From positions 1-64,000 of the forward strand of contig NOWV01000018.1 in the NCBI GenBank assembly GCA_003344405.1: a stretch of 64,000 bases of DNA. The letters run 5' to 3'. Shown here piece by piece: positions 1-10,943 of this stretch. The notes under the pieces are model-generated. The model did not search any database. It was not told the origin of the DNA and worked only from the letters and a program-made list of their open reading frames with translations. The position numbers and the translations under genes are program-made. Source of the DNA: Trichoplax sp. H2. Its lineage: Eukaryota > Placozoa > Uniplacotomia > Trichoplacea. Numbering within the stretch: position 1 is the stretch's first letter; each line of letters begins with the position of its first letter.

Positions 1-470
1 CAGCATGCGATCCATTTTTAGGCCTAGGTGTGCGACATTATTTTTGCTAAGGATTTAAACAATCCTTGAGTAAAGATACTGCGCCGTGCCATAGTAATAA
101 CCTATACAGAATGGTATACTACGTCCGCAGATCGGTAATATAGCTGCGTGGACACATGCCAGCTGTTGCGCACGCGTTTTCTATTACTGAGTATACACGT
201 ACGTCCACACACAGTGCAGTCTCTACCAGTACAGTATTTCTACTGTACTGTACATACTGTAGATGTTAGTGGTACAGTACAGCACTGTACAGTACTAAAA
301 GGAAAAGTTCTACTGTAGACTACAGCACTGTACTGTACGTACTGTAGGTATAGGTACTGGTTCTAGTGATACGGTACGGTACTAACTGTACTCACAATCG
401 TCCCGTGTGCGCCTGTCCATTATTATGCAGGCAACAGTTCGCATTTTGCATCACACTAGTAGGATCCAAG
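1..470. promoter_or_regulatory. Upstream region of UQCR11 with a GTAC-palindrome tract
   Basis: No gene is seen before the UQCR11 start. Bases about 195-385 are a dense run of overlapping ACTGTAC and GTACAGT words, many self-complementary, ending less than 100 bases before the start codon. The same kind of tract lies in several other promoters of this window. No clear TATA element is visible. Its role as promoter is inferred from position only. Confidence 0.45.
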
Positions 471-1551
471 ATGGCTGCTCTCAGGAACGGTAAGAATATG
501 CTTGCGCGACTAGGCTACTTAAACAGACGTCAATTTGCATCTGTGGCACAGAGAAGTCCACGATTGAATGTTTATGGAATCACAACAGAAAAGGCATTGA
601 GCTGGTAAGCCAAAGGGAGCTTTTTATATTGATTATTAACGTACATATGGGAAATCCTGTGGAAGAAAAATTCGCAAGTATTCGAGCATGTTTTATAGTC
701 TCGTAAATGTTTGATCAGTATAGCGACGGATTTTGAATTGAAAACAGCTTAGTAAACCAATAATTCAGTAAGTCTATGATTACGTTGCGCTGGTTGTAAA
801 TGCCGTAGTTGTATACTACTGCACAGTATGTACAGTATATTGTACGGTTAGGTTTCTTAGATAATGACATAAGAAATCAATTCATATGTTATACAGAATT
901 CAGGGGATACGATTTTTTTATTAATGAAAGGAAACACCGTTATGAAGATAGGCGAGAGCTTATTTAGAAATTAATCTTCTGACCGAAATGTGCAGTACAA
1001 TATGGAATTAATTACATCCTTGTTCATGCTTTACTTTAGTATTGAATTTCAATGCACTTTTTATTCTGATGTCCAGTCCCACGCGATACTGAGTAGTGAC
1101 AGCAAAATGGTAGTAAAAGAATAATAACTTTGATGGTCAGCCATATATTATAGTATCAAGTTCGGGTGATTCTGTATAGACTTCAAATTTAGTAAACGAT
1201 ATCCTAATCATCCAAATTTTTATCGCTATTGCTAAGAGAACATGCGGATGTTCATATTCAATTGTCAGTTAGTGGCCTCTATCAAACCTTCTTACTGTAC
1301 TCTACTGTAAATGTTGTCTGACTTGTACAGTATTTGTAGCATCATGAGCATACGCGTAAATAATGCGTAAAATATATAAAATCAACTAAGGTTTACTCTC
1401 TCGTCAATATTTTAGGTCTACCACCGGTGCTGTTTGGGGTGCTACCGGATTGATTACCCTCATATATCTTACCGACTGGGAACAAGTTATTCAGTACATA
1501 CCATTTGTCAAGAATAAGATACCACCACGTCCAAAAGAAGAAGAAGAATAG
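471..1551 (+). CDS. UQCR11: Cytochrome b-c1 complex subunit 10 (UQCR11/QCR10 family)
   Basis: Small membrane subunit of respiratory complex III in the mitochondrial inner membrane. Two exons, 471-604 and 1416-1551, with a GTAAG donor at 605 and an AG at 1414-1415; they join in the middle of a Trp codon to give 89 residues. The ATG at 471 has a good context (ccaagATGgct). Residues about 45-77 match human UQCR11: a glycine-rich membrane segment (TGAVWGATGLITLIYLTDW) followed by a WEQVIQYIPFVKNK stretch, against TDWRLILDWVPYINGK in the human protein. The tail is Pro-Arg-Pro-Lys then four Glu. The human protein has about 56 residues; the extra ~30 at the N terminus are basic and hydroxylated, poor in acids, like a mitochondrial presequence. 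An AATAAA at 2037-2042 may end the transcript. The family call is firm; the role of the extension is inferred. Confidence 0.85.
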
Positions 1552-2489
1552 GTCAGCTAAGAAACAAACTGCATCTATCGTGCGGTATAAATTTCCTATT
1601 TCCTTAGTGGCAGTAAATATAGGCAAAGATACTTGCACTTAGATGCTATCTGATAAGACTAATTAATTAATAATGTATCTTTAGATTTATTTCATGTAGC
1701 AATAGATTATTATAACGCAATTTTCTAGTGATTTGGTTCAACAAAGTCGGTCATTTTTATTATAACTCATAATGTGCAATTAAGTTAATACTTTATTTTG
1801 CAGACTAAAACAAAATTAGGACGCTATTTTGAAATGCTGTATTCATCATAATCCCGGAAGTTGATGGAAAGAGCTGTTAATTACTGTAAAATTTAAAATT
1901 ATTAATGATATGGTTATGCCGTCCATGTGAGTGGATACAACATCTAGATTGTTTTTACCGTTTACCCAGATAACTAGCATTAATTTTCTCTGAAAGCTAA
2001 CAGTTCTGATGCGGTGTGGATGATGCTATATTACTAAATAAATTCTTTGGTATAACATCATGATATCTACTTATTGTGTAAGCTTTATTTGAATTATTAT
2101 ACACTGCAACACGCTTTCATACACCTGCACTTACTAAGTAACAGCATGACTAAGAAAACCGAGATCTTGGTATCATTTCTGCGGTAGTGCCCTACAGTAA
2201 TATACTCGTATGTACATAAATATAGTTTAATCTGCGACAGGAAGATAAATGACATCTAAAAATTAGAATTTGCAAAACTATCGAACATAAGGCTATACGG
2301 ACATTGCAATCATACAAATTAAATACTGGAGTTAGCATCGCCCATTTCATCCCAATTACTGTTCAATGATCATCTTTCTTCATACCAATGAATGAATTCT
2401 CCACGTACATTATAATAAAAGTATCAATACATAATTAATGAAAGGAATAAGCTACGATTGCTATTCTTGTCCATGTCGGATGTGAGAAA
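1552..2489. other. Convergent 3' intergenic region, UQCR11 and NR2C2AP
   Basis: This AT-rich spacer lies between the stops of two convergent genes. It contains AATAAA at 2037-2042 on the plus strand (candidate poly(A) signal of UQCR11) and TTTATT at 2084-2089 (AATAAA on the minus strand, candidate for NR2C2AP). If both are used, the two transcripts would overlap by about 50 bases tail to tail. I see no other gene. Confidence 0.4.
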
Positions 2490-3680
2490 TCATTCACAGA
2501 CGTTACCAAGCACATCTAATTTATAGATTGTTATTCTTCCAAAAAAATCCGAACTACTTGTAAATATTATCTTAAGATATTCAATTTCTTCACTTGCACT
2601 TCCATCGAATATCTATTAATGGTTATATAAGTCAAGGAAGCAATTCACAATACAGTAGATAAATTTTACGTTAAGCTATTGTACTGTACATGCGTCCTTT
2701 AATATCTTTCAGCGGTAGAATCACATCACAATTAACATATTACACACTAGCAATCATAGCAAGAGAATTAAAATATTGCAATACAAAAAGATACTTGGTA
2801 AGAATTTATGTCTTTTGGGTAAAAATCTTGTAGATGATGTAGGCTTTTGCTATCCAATCCTCCTTCAAGCCTGCACTCTTTACCGGCGAATCCACCTTGA
2901 AATTGGATACCTACACTGCTTATTTTCACCCTAGCATCAAATGCCATCATAATATACTGCGGAGATCCCTTTAAAGATAATAAAACATCAATATAGTTCA
3001 ATTATCAGTTGAATTACCTCGATCCTTTCTGATTTACTGATACACACAGTGATTAATGATTAACCCCACTTCTTGTTATAGCAAGAGACTAGATTAATTC
3101 ATTTTATTGAATAAATTACAACACATCTAGGTTATTTAGTTGCAAATTATGATTATTCAAACTATAACATTTAAGTTTTCAGTTATAGTTATTCTCAGCA
3201 ATCACCATAATCATAAGGACTAGGATGAGATTACATGTAGTCTGATTAAAGGTAACCAGAGCTAGATCTGCAAATTGATATACGTATAATTGTATCAGCT
3301 TTGCTAATCAATTTTAGCGATTTGCGTTCACTGGCCATAACTGCTATGTAAAAACTGAAATTCTGAACATTTCTTAATCTGCTAAATATTGCAAAAATTT
3401 ATTCAACTATTATATCTTTACCTGATCGGAGTTCCAACACGTTTCGTCATTTCCATCAAACATAAAATTCTTACCATATGATTTTATCGCTCTGTTGAGG
3501 ACTGAACTAACTCTAATGATCGATTCAATCAATTTTTGTTGAGTAATGAAAAAAGTTTCAATTTACTGTTAGTTTACATTTGATTAATTTTAAACTCGAT
3601 GCTCTCAATGCCATGCAAACTCGTCTGCGATGGAATGATTGATGATTCAACAATATTCACTTACTTGACACGGTGAGCAT
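2490..3680 (-). CDS. NR2C2AP: Nuclear receptor 2C2-associated protein (TRA16 family)
   Basis: Homologue of human NR2C2AP, known as a repressor partner of the orphan receptor TR4/NR2C2. Exons, 5' to 3' on the minus strand: 3680-~3665 (MLTVS), ~3510-3422, 2968-2795 and 2612-2490, about 133 residues against 139 in human. Matches by exon: exon 2 has VSSVLNR and ETCWNSDQ; exon 3 has GIQFQGGFAGKECRLEGG and HHLQDFYPKDINS; exon 4 has SSDFFGRITIYKLDVLG. The family resembles a small F5/8-type beta-sandwich. Phase agrees across exons 2-4. The first junction is uncertain: a strong GTAAGT donor needs an acceptor at 3511, while a later GTGAAT donor fits an acceptor at 3513, changing one or two residues. 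It is head to head with CCNQ across about 360 bases. A receptor partner cannot be assumed to exist in this animal. Confidence 0.88.
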
Positions 3681-4041
3681 GAGAGATTAGCGACGTCTGC
3701 TTAGTATTGAAGTCGTCCATCTCCTGGGCTTATACTGTACATAATTAGAAGTATATAGTATACTGTAAATTACTTTAGCTTTTGATAGCTCCACCAATAC
3801 GATTAGCAATTTTCGACTTTTGATGCAGAAAAACTAAATCAGTACAACCTTATTTACGTACCATAGCTCTTTGCCCTGCACTCCAGTATGCAGTGTACAG
3901 TACAGTACACTACACTACCATATTGTACGTTAGGGTACTACTGTACTATAAACTGCTTGGACTGCCATCCGTCCACCAACACCGTACTCAGTCTACTGCG
4001 GACACTGGACTAGCCACTAGCTAGGTATTTGCTGCTTCAAT
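3681..4041. promoter_or_regulatory. Bidirectional promoter region between NR2C2AP and CCNQ
   Basis: The 361 bases separate two divergent start codons, so both promoters must lie here or overlap the genes. Bases about 3732-3775 and 3885-3955 are rich in TACTGTAC/GTACAGTACAGTAC palindromic words. No TATA box is clear at either side. Confidence 0.5.
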
Positions 4042-6283
4042 ATGGCTGATGGTGGCGAAAAATCAAAAGTAGTAATGCCACCAGTAGTAAAAATAAGCGC
4101 TCAGCAGCTAATAGAAGATAAAGACCATTGGCCGGAATACCTAAAGATTGGTAAATTTATTGCTGAATCAGGTATATATCATAGAATATTGACCTTTTTA
4201 CGCTAGGGTAGATACGATAGGATTGCTAATGGAGAAATTGAAATAACTGCAAAGGCAGGTGCATGAACTTTATTATCTGTAAATAATTGTATATTCTATG
4301 ACTACTATATGTTAAAATGGCCGTCAGCTGATTTTTGATCAAGGCAGACTTGGATATCGAAGTAGCATACGATACAATTGTTTAATCTTATATCTACTCT
4401 CTATGGATGTAGACTTACGTAGTGGGTAATCACATTTGCAGCTTGCATATCCGTTCGTAAACATAACGTTACGAATCACTAAATAACTACAGTACGAGTA
4501 TAATCATAATATTATTAATATATTATTATTGACTTCAGACTCCTTTGACTAATATAAGAGGAGAATGCAGACTGATGATTAATGTGTAGAATTTATTACC
4601 GTAGATAAATGAGAAATTTCTTTACCATTGTAATGTTGAGCGAATTTACCTGTGTGATGTGCCTTACCAATAAAATGTCTTGCTTTCATAGTTCCTCTCA
4701 TAACTAATTGGTTTAGTATCTAACAATTCATAGCGCTACAGCTATTATTACTTATCAATGTTGTATCCCACAAATTTTTTCATTGTATTGTACATACGGG
4801 TATATTCTATTCGAGTAGGTATCAAATTGAAACTTGGATCTGTTGTTATTGCAAGAGCTGCAACCATTTATCATCGCTTTTATTTCCTATGTGATATTAG
4901 CCAATTCGACCGTTATGTAAGCCTTTTGTATACTAAGAAAAGTTTAACATCAGACTTGCATTTGAAATCTCCATTCATAAATGAAAGGCAGAAAATCTTT
5001 AAAAACATTTAATTAATGATACAGTAATAATTGCACTCCTAACAATGACCATTTTACTAAAATGTTGTTGCTAAGTTATGCAATAAATCTATTTCTATCA
5101 GCTTGTAGCTGTAACTTGCTTATATTTAGCTAGTAAAGTTGAAGATACACCGCGTCGGGCGCGAGATGTGATAACAACATCCTACAAGTAAGATAATACA
5201 GTAGCTATTTTGCCTATGTTAATGATGTGTATCCGTTGCAATTTAGTGAAGAATGTATAGTAGCGACTACTCCATAATTAAATATCTAACTATCTACATA
5301 AACCCCCGAAATGAAATGTAAAAATTTCAATCCTTTATTAGAGTACTACATAAGGAGAAACCGATTTTGAAAGTTGACAGCTTTTACTGGCAATTAAGGG
5401 ACAGCGTAGTAAACTTTGAATTGTTCATGTTAAGAATGCTCAAATTCGATGTCTCTTCCGAGTTACCTCACAAGGTAGAAAATATTCGTGCATATATATA
5501 TATAAAACTGTACACTAGTGTACAGTTTAGGTGTATAATGTTTTATCAGGCCACTCAAATTATATATTTATTAAAAATCGTTACTACTGATTGTTACTAA
5601 CAATGTGATCTTGTTATAAAATTTCATACCATGCTTTCTTTTTCCTTAGTATCTTTTACATTACTTAAAATCGTTACAAGATTGGTGTGGTGAATCGAAC
5701 TGGACAACTAACCACATAAATCAACTTTGTTGGCAACTACTACAAGATACATCATTATTGCCCTTTATATTATTATATCCCCCTTCAGTTATAGCTACCG
5801 CAGTAATTTATTTAGCAGTAAAATGTAATAATATCGAAGTTCCCAGTGAAGGCAGTACCAAGCCCTGGTGGAATGTGAGTTTGATAAATTGAATTATCTG
5901 TTGTTTTACTAAAAGCTAGATGAAACTAGTGCATTAATATTCGTAAACATAAGATACAGCTTTAGTTGATAAAAATGTATGAATCTTATTATCAGTATAC
6001 GCGTAAAGCGTGGTACCGTACACCTACACTAGGTATACCGTCTACTGCTACAAACATCATTTGAAAGGGTAAATGATGAAAGTGACTAAATTTTTATGCA
6101 GTTGTAGGCTGATTTGCAATATTACCAATGTTTTTACTATTACATCATCGGATATTATTCCAGCTACAGGACTAAGACATGCCAAATTTTCATTATAATA
6201 TACTATAGGTATTTTCTCCAAACTTAAATGAAGAAGGTCTTCAACAATTATGCTATAAATTTATGGAACTCTACGACACATAA
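4042..6283 (+). CDS. CCNQ: Cyclin-Q (FAM58A), CDK10 activator
   Basis: Cyclin that in human binds and activates CDK10. Six exons: 4042-4171, 4819-4916, 5102-5187, 5342-5474, 5650-5874 and 6209-6283. All junctions keep phase and give 248 residues, the human length. Seen in order: IGKFIAES joined to GIKLKLGSVVIARAATIYHR (start of the first cyclin fold; human FIMEAGVKLGM and IATACTIYHK), LYLASKVEDTPRRARDVI, FYWQLRDSVVNFELFMLR (human FWELRDSIVQCELLMLR), FLHYLKSLQDW, IATAVIYLAVKCNNIEVP, and KPWW before the last exon (KPWWQVFN in human). The start ATG follows TTCAAT and opens a polar tail absent from the cyclin fold. Intron 4 holds a 24-base perfect palindrome. The identification is firm; the kinase partner is known only from the family. 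Confidence 0.93.
5505..5528. repeat. 24-base perfect palindrome in CCNQ intron 4
   Basis: The sequence reads the same on both strands: 12-base arms with CTAG at the centre and ACTGTAC/GTACAGT in each arm. It lies 30 bases after the exon 4 donor and directly follows a short TA run (5492-5503). It uses the same words as the promoter tracts of this window. Confidence 0.8.
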
Positions 6284-7050
6284 TAAAAACGATAATCTGC
6301 CTTTATATTGTGCATTTAGTAATTTATTCTTCACGGAGATGCTAAATAATAACGGCCCAATGATATTGTACAGTTTCATATTTTATCTATTACAGTAAGC
6401 TATTCTAAACAGAAGATCACTGATATACCCGTATATCATTATCTGCCTAATTAATACACGCAAGACAAACCAGTGCGAATGCAGATCTAATGGAAATTTT
6501 TATCATTTCAGTTATTAAAGATATAGTCGCTCCGTATTTCGACTACTTGCTTGCACCTTATTACGTAGAATAGCAAACATAAAAGTACCTATTTTACAGT
6601 ACTTTTCAACAAGTAATACACGTTGCTGCAGTAAAGCTTATTACGCAATTTTAACATAATCGATAAATTCTATATTTTAGAATAGCAACAGTAGCATTTA
6701 TGATAATATAATCCTATACGAACTCTTAGGCACTACAAGCAGAGTAAATTCTTTTATACATTATGGACAGCGCATCGTGTTAGTTGAGAGAAATTATTTA
6801 CGGTTCGAATTACTCTACGCGTCTAGGTTTTGTTTACTTAGATTACTTATTATCTGCTACTAATAAGGTTAACATCGGAATAATAGCATATTATATTCAT
6901 TATCATATAGTAAATAATTATAATCATGGGAAATGGATAATTTTTTCACACTTATGCCACAACACCATCTCCAAGGATATCATAGCCACTAATGAGTCTA
7001 TCATTAGATCTTCTGCACATTATGAAGACAGTACAAATCATGCATAATAT
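6284..7050. other. Convergent spacer between CCNQ and the tetraspanin
   Basis: AT-rich, no gene recognised. AATAAA directly overlaps the CCNQ stop region (6282-6287), so its 3' UTR may be very short. The open frame at 6784-7047 has no recognisable protein and no coding-like composition. Confidence 0.4.
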
Positions 7051-9150
7051 CTAGAAAGGAATGAAAAATTCAATATTAAAATTTTTACAATCAAGATCTA
7101 TAACCAAAGAATCGACCTTGATGCAAAAATATGCTATCAACATTTGCTTTCCAACCTGAATTGCGGCAAAAGAAGCAGCGACTGCGATAATGATACCCAT
7201 ATCGTCATGAGCGACATTAAAGATCGCGTCGTGGCAACCCTAAATATTCATGGGATTATGAAATACATGCGTCACACTGGGGTCATTTAGTTCTAGCTTT
7301 TGAATAATAACAACAATCGTATAAACTCCATACCTCGATATAAATTATTTCGCCAGCTTGATTTCGTGGTAAAGATAGAGAATCATTCCCGCATCCGGAA
7401 GTTCTATTTTTGCAACAGCTATCCGGTACGGACGCAGGGTAAACATGATCAAATGGAGAGCTGGACCAATCGGTGTAGTTGTGGTTACCACAGCAGTGAA
7501 ACTACAATATAACAATCCATGGTAAGATTTCATCTATGCAGTATCATGATAATTTGACTAGAAAGAGCATTTGACAAATGTATTTCGCACACGGTGCTAA
7601 CACTAGGCATTATTCTTAGGTAATTCATACCAATTCCTGAATTTTATCAACGATTCTGTCGATGCCATGGTCATTATGTGTATCGTAATTCTTGATGGCA
7701 TTTTCTAAATCTTTACCAATGAAATCCGATATCTATTGCACATAACGATTATTTTTTATTTTAGCTTAATTAGTACTTGTAAAGTATATAATATTAAATT
7801 AACAAGTTGTTCTTTAAACAAAAAACTCACATTCGATTTGAAGAAAACGCCCAAAGCAACTGCTGCAATTTCCATGGCAAAGATGGCAAACAGGATAAAG
7901 AAAAACTAAATACAAGTCGACATGAAATCAATTAAGTTGTGCTATATATAGAGACATTCATAGTAAATAAAAATAATACGCAATGTAGATATACTGTACT
8001 ACAATATCGCATATGATTTCTTATAGCTTCTTCTAGAAATCTGTTAATGCAAAACATAGATACGGTTATATTTCTTACCACTCCAAAACATGCACGCGAA
8101 TTTCTGCTCGCTGCACACCAACCAAGAACAGCACAGAAGAAAAATAGCACACCGACTCCGATAATGATGCCAAACGGCAATACAGTATATTGTTCATTTA
8201 AAACAGATGTATAGTCTCCATATACTCCCATCAAGTAACCACCAAAAACGATCAAGGCAACACCTACCAGCTACCAATAGCAAGATAACACATAAATTAA
8301 TTCTATCCAAGAAGACGCATTGTAGATTAGTAGCAAAAGTCCCGTACTGCACTGCACTATAGAGAGTACAGTAGGTCATGAAAGACTGTAATTTAAATAT
8401 TTTTGATATCATGAATTTAGAAGGTGTAAAACTTTGGAGTGTGAAAATGCAGTCAAAAGAAGTGATAATTTTAATTATTTGCCTTGAGCATACTGTACTG
8501 TATACGTCAATCTGCGAGTACTCATCACAAAATGAGAAGAAATGCTGCATCATGATTTCCGATCAACTGGTTTTGTTTTAGAATAGGACGTAAGAGGTGT
8601 TAATTAATCAATTTGCTCAACTTTAAAAATTTTTGAAAACTTTTAAAATTGACTGTCTGCATTATTAGTCATACTGTTATTGCCTTGGATACAGCAGAGT
8701 ATACTTACACTGTACAGTACTACTGCACTATAACGTTAGTGTTCAAAAACATGGCATAACGTCGATTGCAACTCTAGCACTGTATTGTACGGTAAAGTAC
8801 TGTACATTCTACATAGTCAATACAGTACTGTACAGTATATGCAAAACTATGAAAAGTTTTACTTGCATAGTAAACGTTAAGGAAATTCGAGAAACTGTGT
8901 CTACGAACATATAGAAGATTTCATTAAAATTAGGCAAATAACATAGAAGCAGTTAATACGACATTTACATTACAGCAAATATTGGAAAAAATAAGTTGAA
9001 TGACTAATTCGTCAATGTCTAAAAGACCAATGGCATCCTGGAGAACATCAGTCAAGTTCAACTGTAATATCGTACATTCTGTCAACAGCTTACCCATATT
9101 ATTAGATTGAAAAAGCATAAGAAACATTTGGAACAATCTCTTTCAGCCAT
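7051..9150 (-). CDS. CD63-like tetraspanin
   Basis: Four-pass membrane protein of the tetraspanin family, which organises partner proteins in plasma-membrane and endosomal microdomains. Six exons, all phase 0, on the minus strand: 9150-9094, 8270-8079, 7905-7831, 7732-7631, 7501-7334 and 7239-7051; 260 residues. TM1 is about residues 9-34, TM2 about 50-72, TM3 84-105, TM4 about 210-238. The large outer loop (about 106-209) carries the family signature: CCG at 145-147, PDSCC at 168-172, Cys179 in SGCG and Cys200 in EGC, six conserved cysteines in all. NYT and NRT are N-glycosylation sequons. The order CCGNHNYTDW, VPDSCC, GCG is closest to CD63 (CCGAANYTDW, VPDSCC, GCG). The N terminus has the expected membrane-near Cys (positions 6, 9, 12), candidate palmitoylation sites. 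The tail ends IEFFIPF and lacks the CD63 GYEVM lysosomal signal, so a lysosomal location is not shown. Confidence 0.92.
8700..8845. repeat. GTAC-palindrome tract in tetraspanin intron 1
   Basis: Repeated ACTGTACAGTAC, GTACTGTAC and similar words at 8708-8725 and 8779-8840, inside the first intron of the tetraspanin, 250-400 bases downstream of its start codon. A smaller group lies at 8340-8375. It may act as an intronic regulatory element or be a remnant of a dispersed repeat; the sequence alone does not decide. Confidence 0.55.
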
Positions 9151-10174
9151 ATCGACGCTTCAAGGAAAATTCTCTTTAAAAGTCAATCAATTATCAACGG
9201 GAAATTGGATTTTAACTGCAAATTTTCAATTGTATCCAAGAATACTTAGATCTTGAATTTAACGAACCACCCGTAACTGTTAACAATAATAATAAACGCT
9301 ATCGTGAAGATGTAACCCGTATTTATCGGTACAAATAGTGTAACGTAAGGTACTGTACTGAGACTGGTATCGCGCGGTCCACAATTTTAGCCTGGCTGAC
9401 TTGCGCAATTCGAATTTTTGAACCAATCAGCTAACACCGGTTGTCTTGTAGCCAATCACAGATAATCACCCCATTCACATGATTTCAGCAAGACTTGGAA
9501 CTAAAAATAGGGTTTGCGACTCGATGAGGTAATGCAGTAGATCTGCACTATAACTGTACCGTCATAATACAGAACCAAACCTCTGACCGATCTTTTGAAG
9601 ACGTCCTATGGAATCTTGTTTGTTAAGCAATACGCTTCATAAAATATACATATTGAAGTTATAGTTAGTTATACTACGCAATAGCATGTCTAGTTCAGGT
9701 AAACAAAATAAAGAGAAATTCCAAAGCTTAACTGCGAACTGGTAGTTTCATTACGCTGTCAATAAATTCCTTTTTAAAATTTTGGAATTATGATTTTTTG
9801 AGGCTGAACCATATTGTGAGTTGCAGAACGTGATAGTATGATATTCGTGTTTTATGAAATACCAATTTCTCAGGCTTCATACGGAGTACGTTTGGAAATT
9901 AATGAAAGCAACCGATTAACTCATGTATCTAGACACTACGATTCATAGTCAGCAACTCTTAGGCAAAAAATTAGGACAAATTCAGGTACTTCCGATTACC
10001 TACAGTAAAACCCTTTCGGCCGGTCCCAAACTATGTATGCTGTACAATGTATAGTGCTCTCTCTCTCACACACTCCTAAGGTCTCTAGTGTACAGTGTAC
10101 ACTATCCTACAATATTTTGTAACTTCCTTCTTCTTCACTCCCGAAACCTGAAATCGTACTTAGTGTGTGTTGTC
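9151..10174. promoter_or_regulatory. Upstream region of the tetraspanin with paired CCAAT boxes
   Basis: No coding exon is recognised. Two CCAATCA boxes lie at 9423-9429 and 9452-9458, 29 bases apart, the spacing typical of NF-Y-type paired sites, about 270-310 bases upstream of the tetraspanin start. Around 10025-10130 there is a CT/CA run with GTACAGTGTACAC words just before the candidate start at 10175. A divergent promoter is plausible. Confidence 0.4.
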
Positions 10175-10943
10175 ATGGACTTGGAGATGGCGCCAACTAT
10201 GCACTATGCAATGCGAAGAAAGTTAGTATAAAATATAATATAAGCGTACTGTATTCTGTATACAGTATACCACATATTACTGTATACTATTAGTTTAGGA
10301 CATGATATTGAATTTACAGCTGAAAAATAAATGTTTCACTTCTAAGGGCGTAGACGTCTACAATCGTTGGATAAAATACTAGCTATAGTGAATTACAACA
10401 TGAGTCCAAATGAGTCATTTTTTGGGTCAAAAGACAGTATATAAAAAATATGATTTTATATTGTTTGTCTCTTAATTATGTCCTCTGGCAAACTTGCAAT
10501 TTCAATGCATATTAGCACAGCAATTAGTATAGCTATTAGCACAGCTACAGCTGTACTAATATAATTTTGATAATTAATTATAGGAGCATTATAAATTTAA
10601 TCGGTGCAATAGATTCCTTAGCAACACTTTAAAATTGATGAGTGATGGTCAATCAAAATATTGCGAACTTAGGTAAAAAAATCAAAATTAATCAACGTAA
10701 ACGACGATCGTCGATATTTTAATTTCATGATTTTATTTGATTACAGTAATATGCTTAATGATACAGCGCAACAGTTTAGTATGTAAACCTCCGATAAGAG
10801 CTAAAGCTAAAAATATGTCATTAATCAATAGATTGCTGCAATTACTCCTAATTAATAATTTTAAGCAATATAAATTCATAATAGGCCTATTGCATTGGTC
10901 GTATAGTTTCTACGTGTTGCATAAATATGTAGCTAAGAGATAA
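10175..10943 (+). CDS. Candidate small two-exon gene, unrecognised
   Basis: Low-confidence model. Exon 1 would be 10175-10221: an ATG in good context (tgtcATGg) opening MDLEMAPTMHYAMRR, followed by a GTTAGT donor. A second exon could start at 10775 after CAACAG and run to the stop at 10943, giving a basic segment (VCKPPIRAKAKNMSLINR) followed by a hydrophobic stretch. An alternative acceptor at 10745 ends after 13 codons. The start lies directly downstream of a GTAC-palindrome tract, as recognised genes here do, which is the main reason for listing it. I do not recognise the product, and the second exon could be chance. Confidence 0.22.

Noticed and set aside
4758-5012. Frame of 84 codons starting MLYPTNF
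   Set aside because: Its middle is CCNQ exon 2 read through into flanking introns; only 4819-4916 is coding.
8194-8581. Open frames on both strands around tetraspanin exon 2 and intron 1
   Set aside because: They run from exon 2 into intron or antisense; the tetraspanin exon model explains the coding signal.
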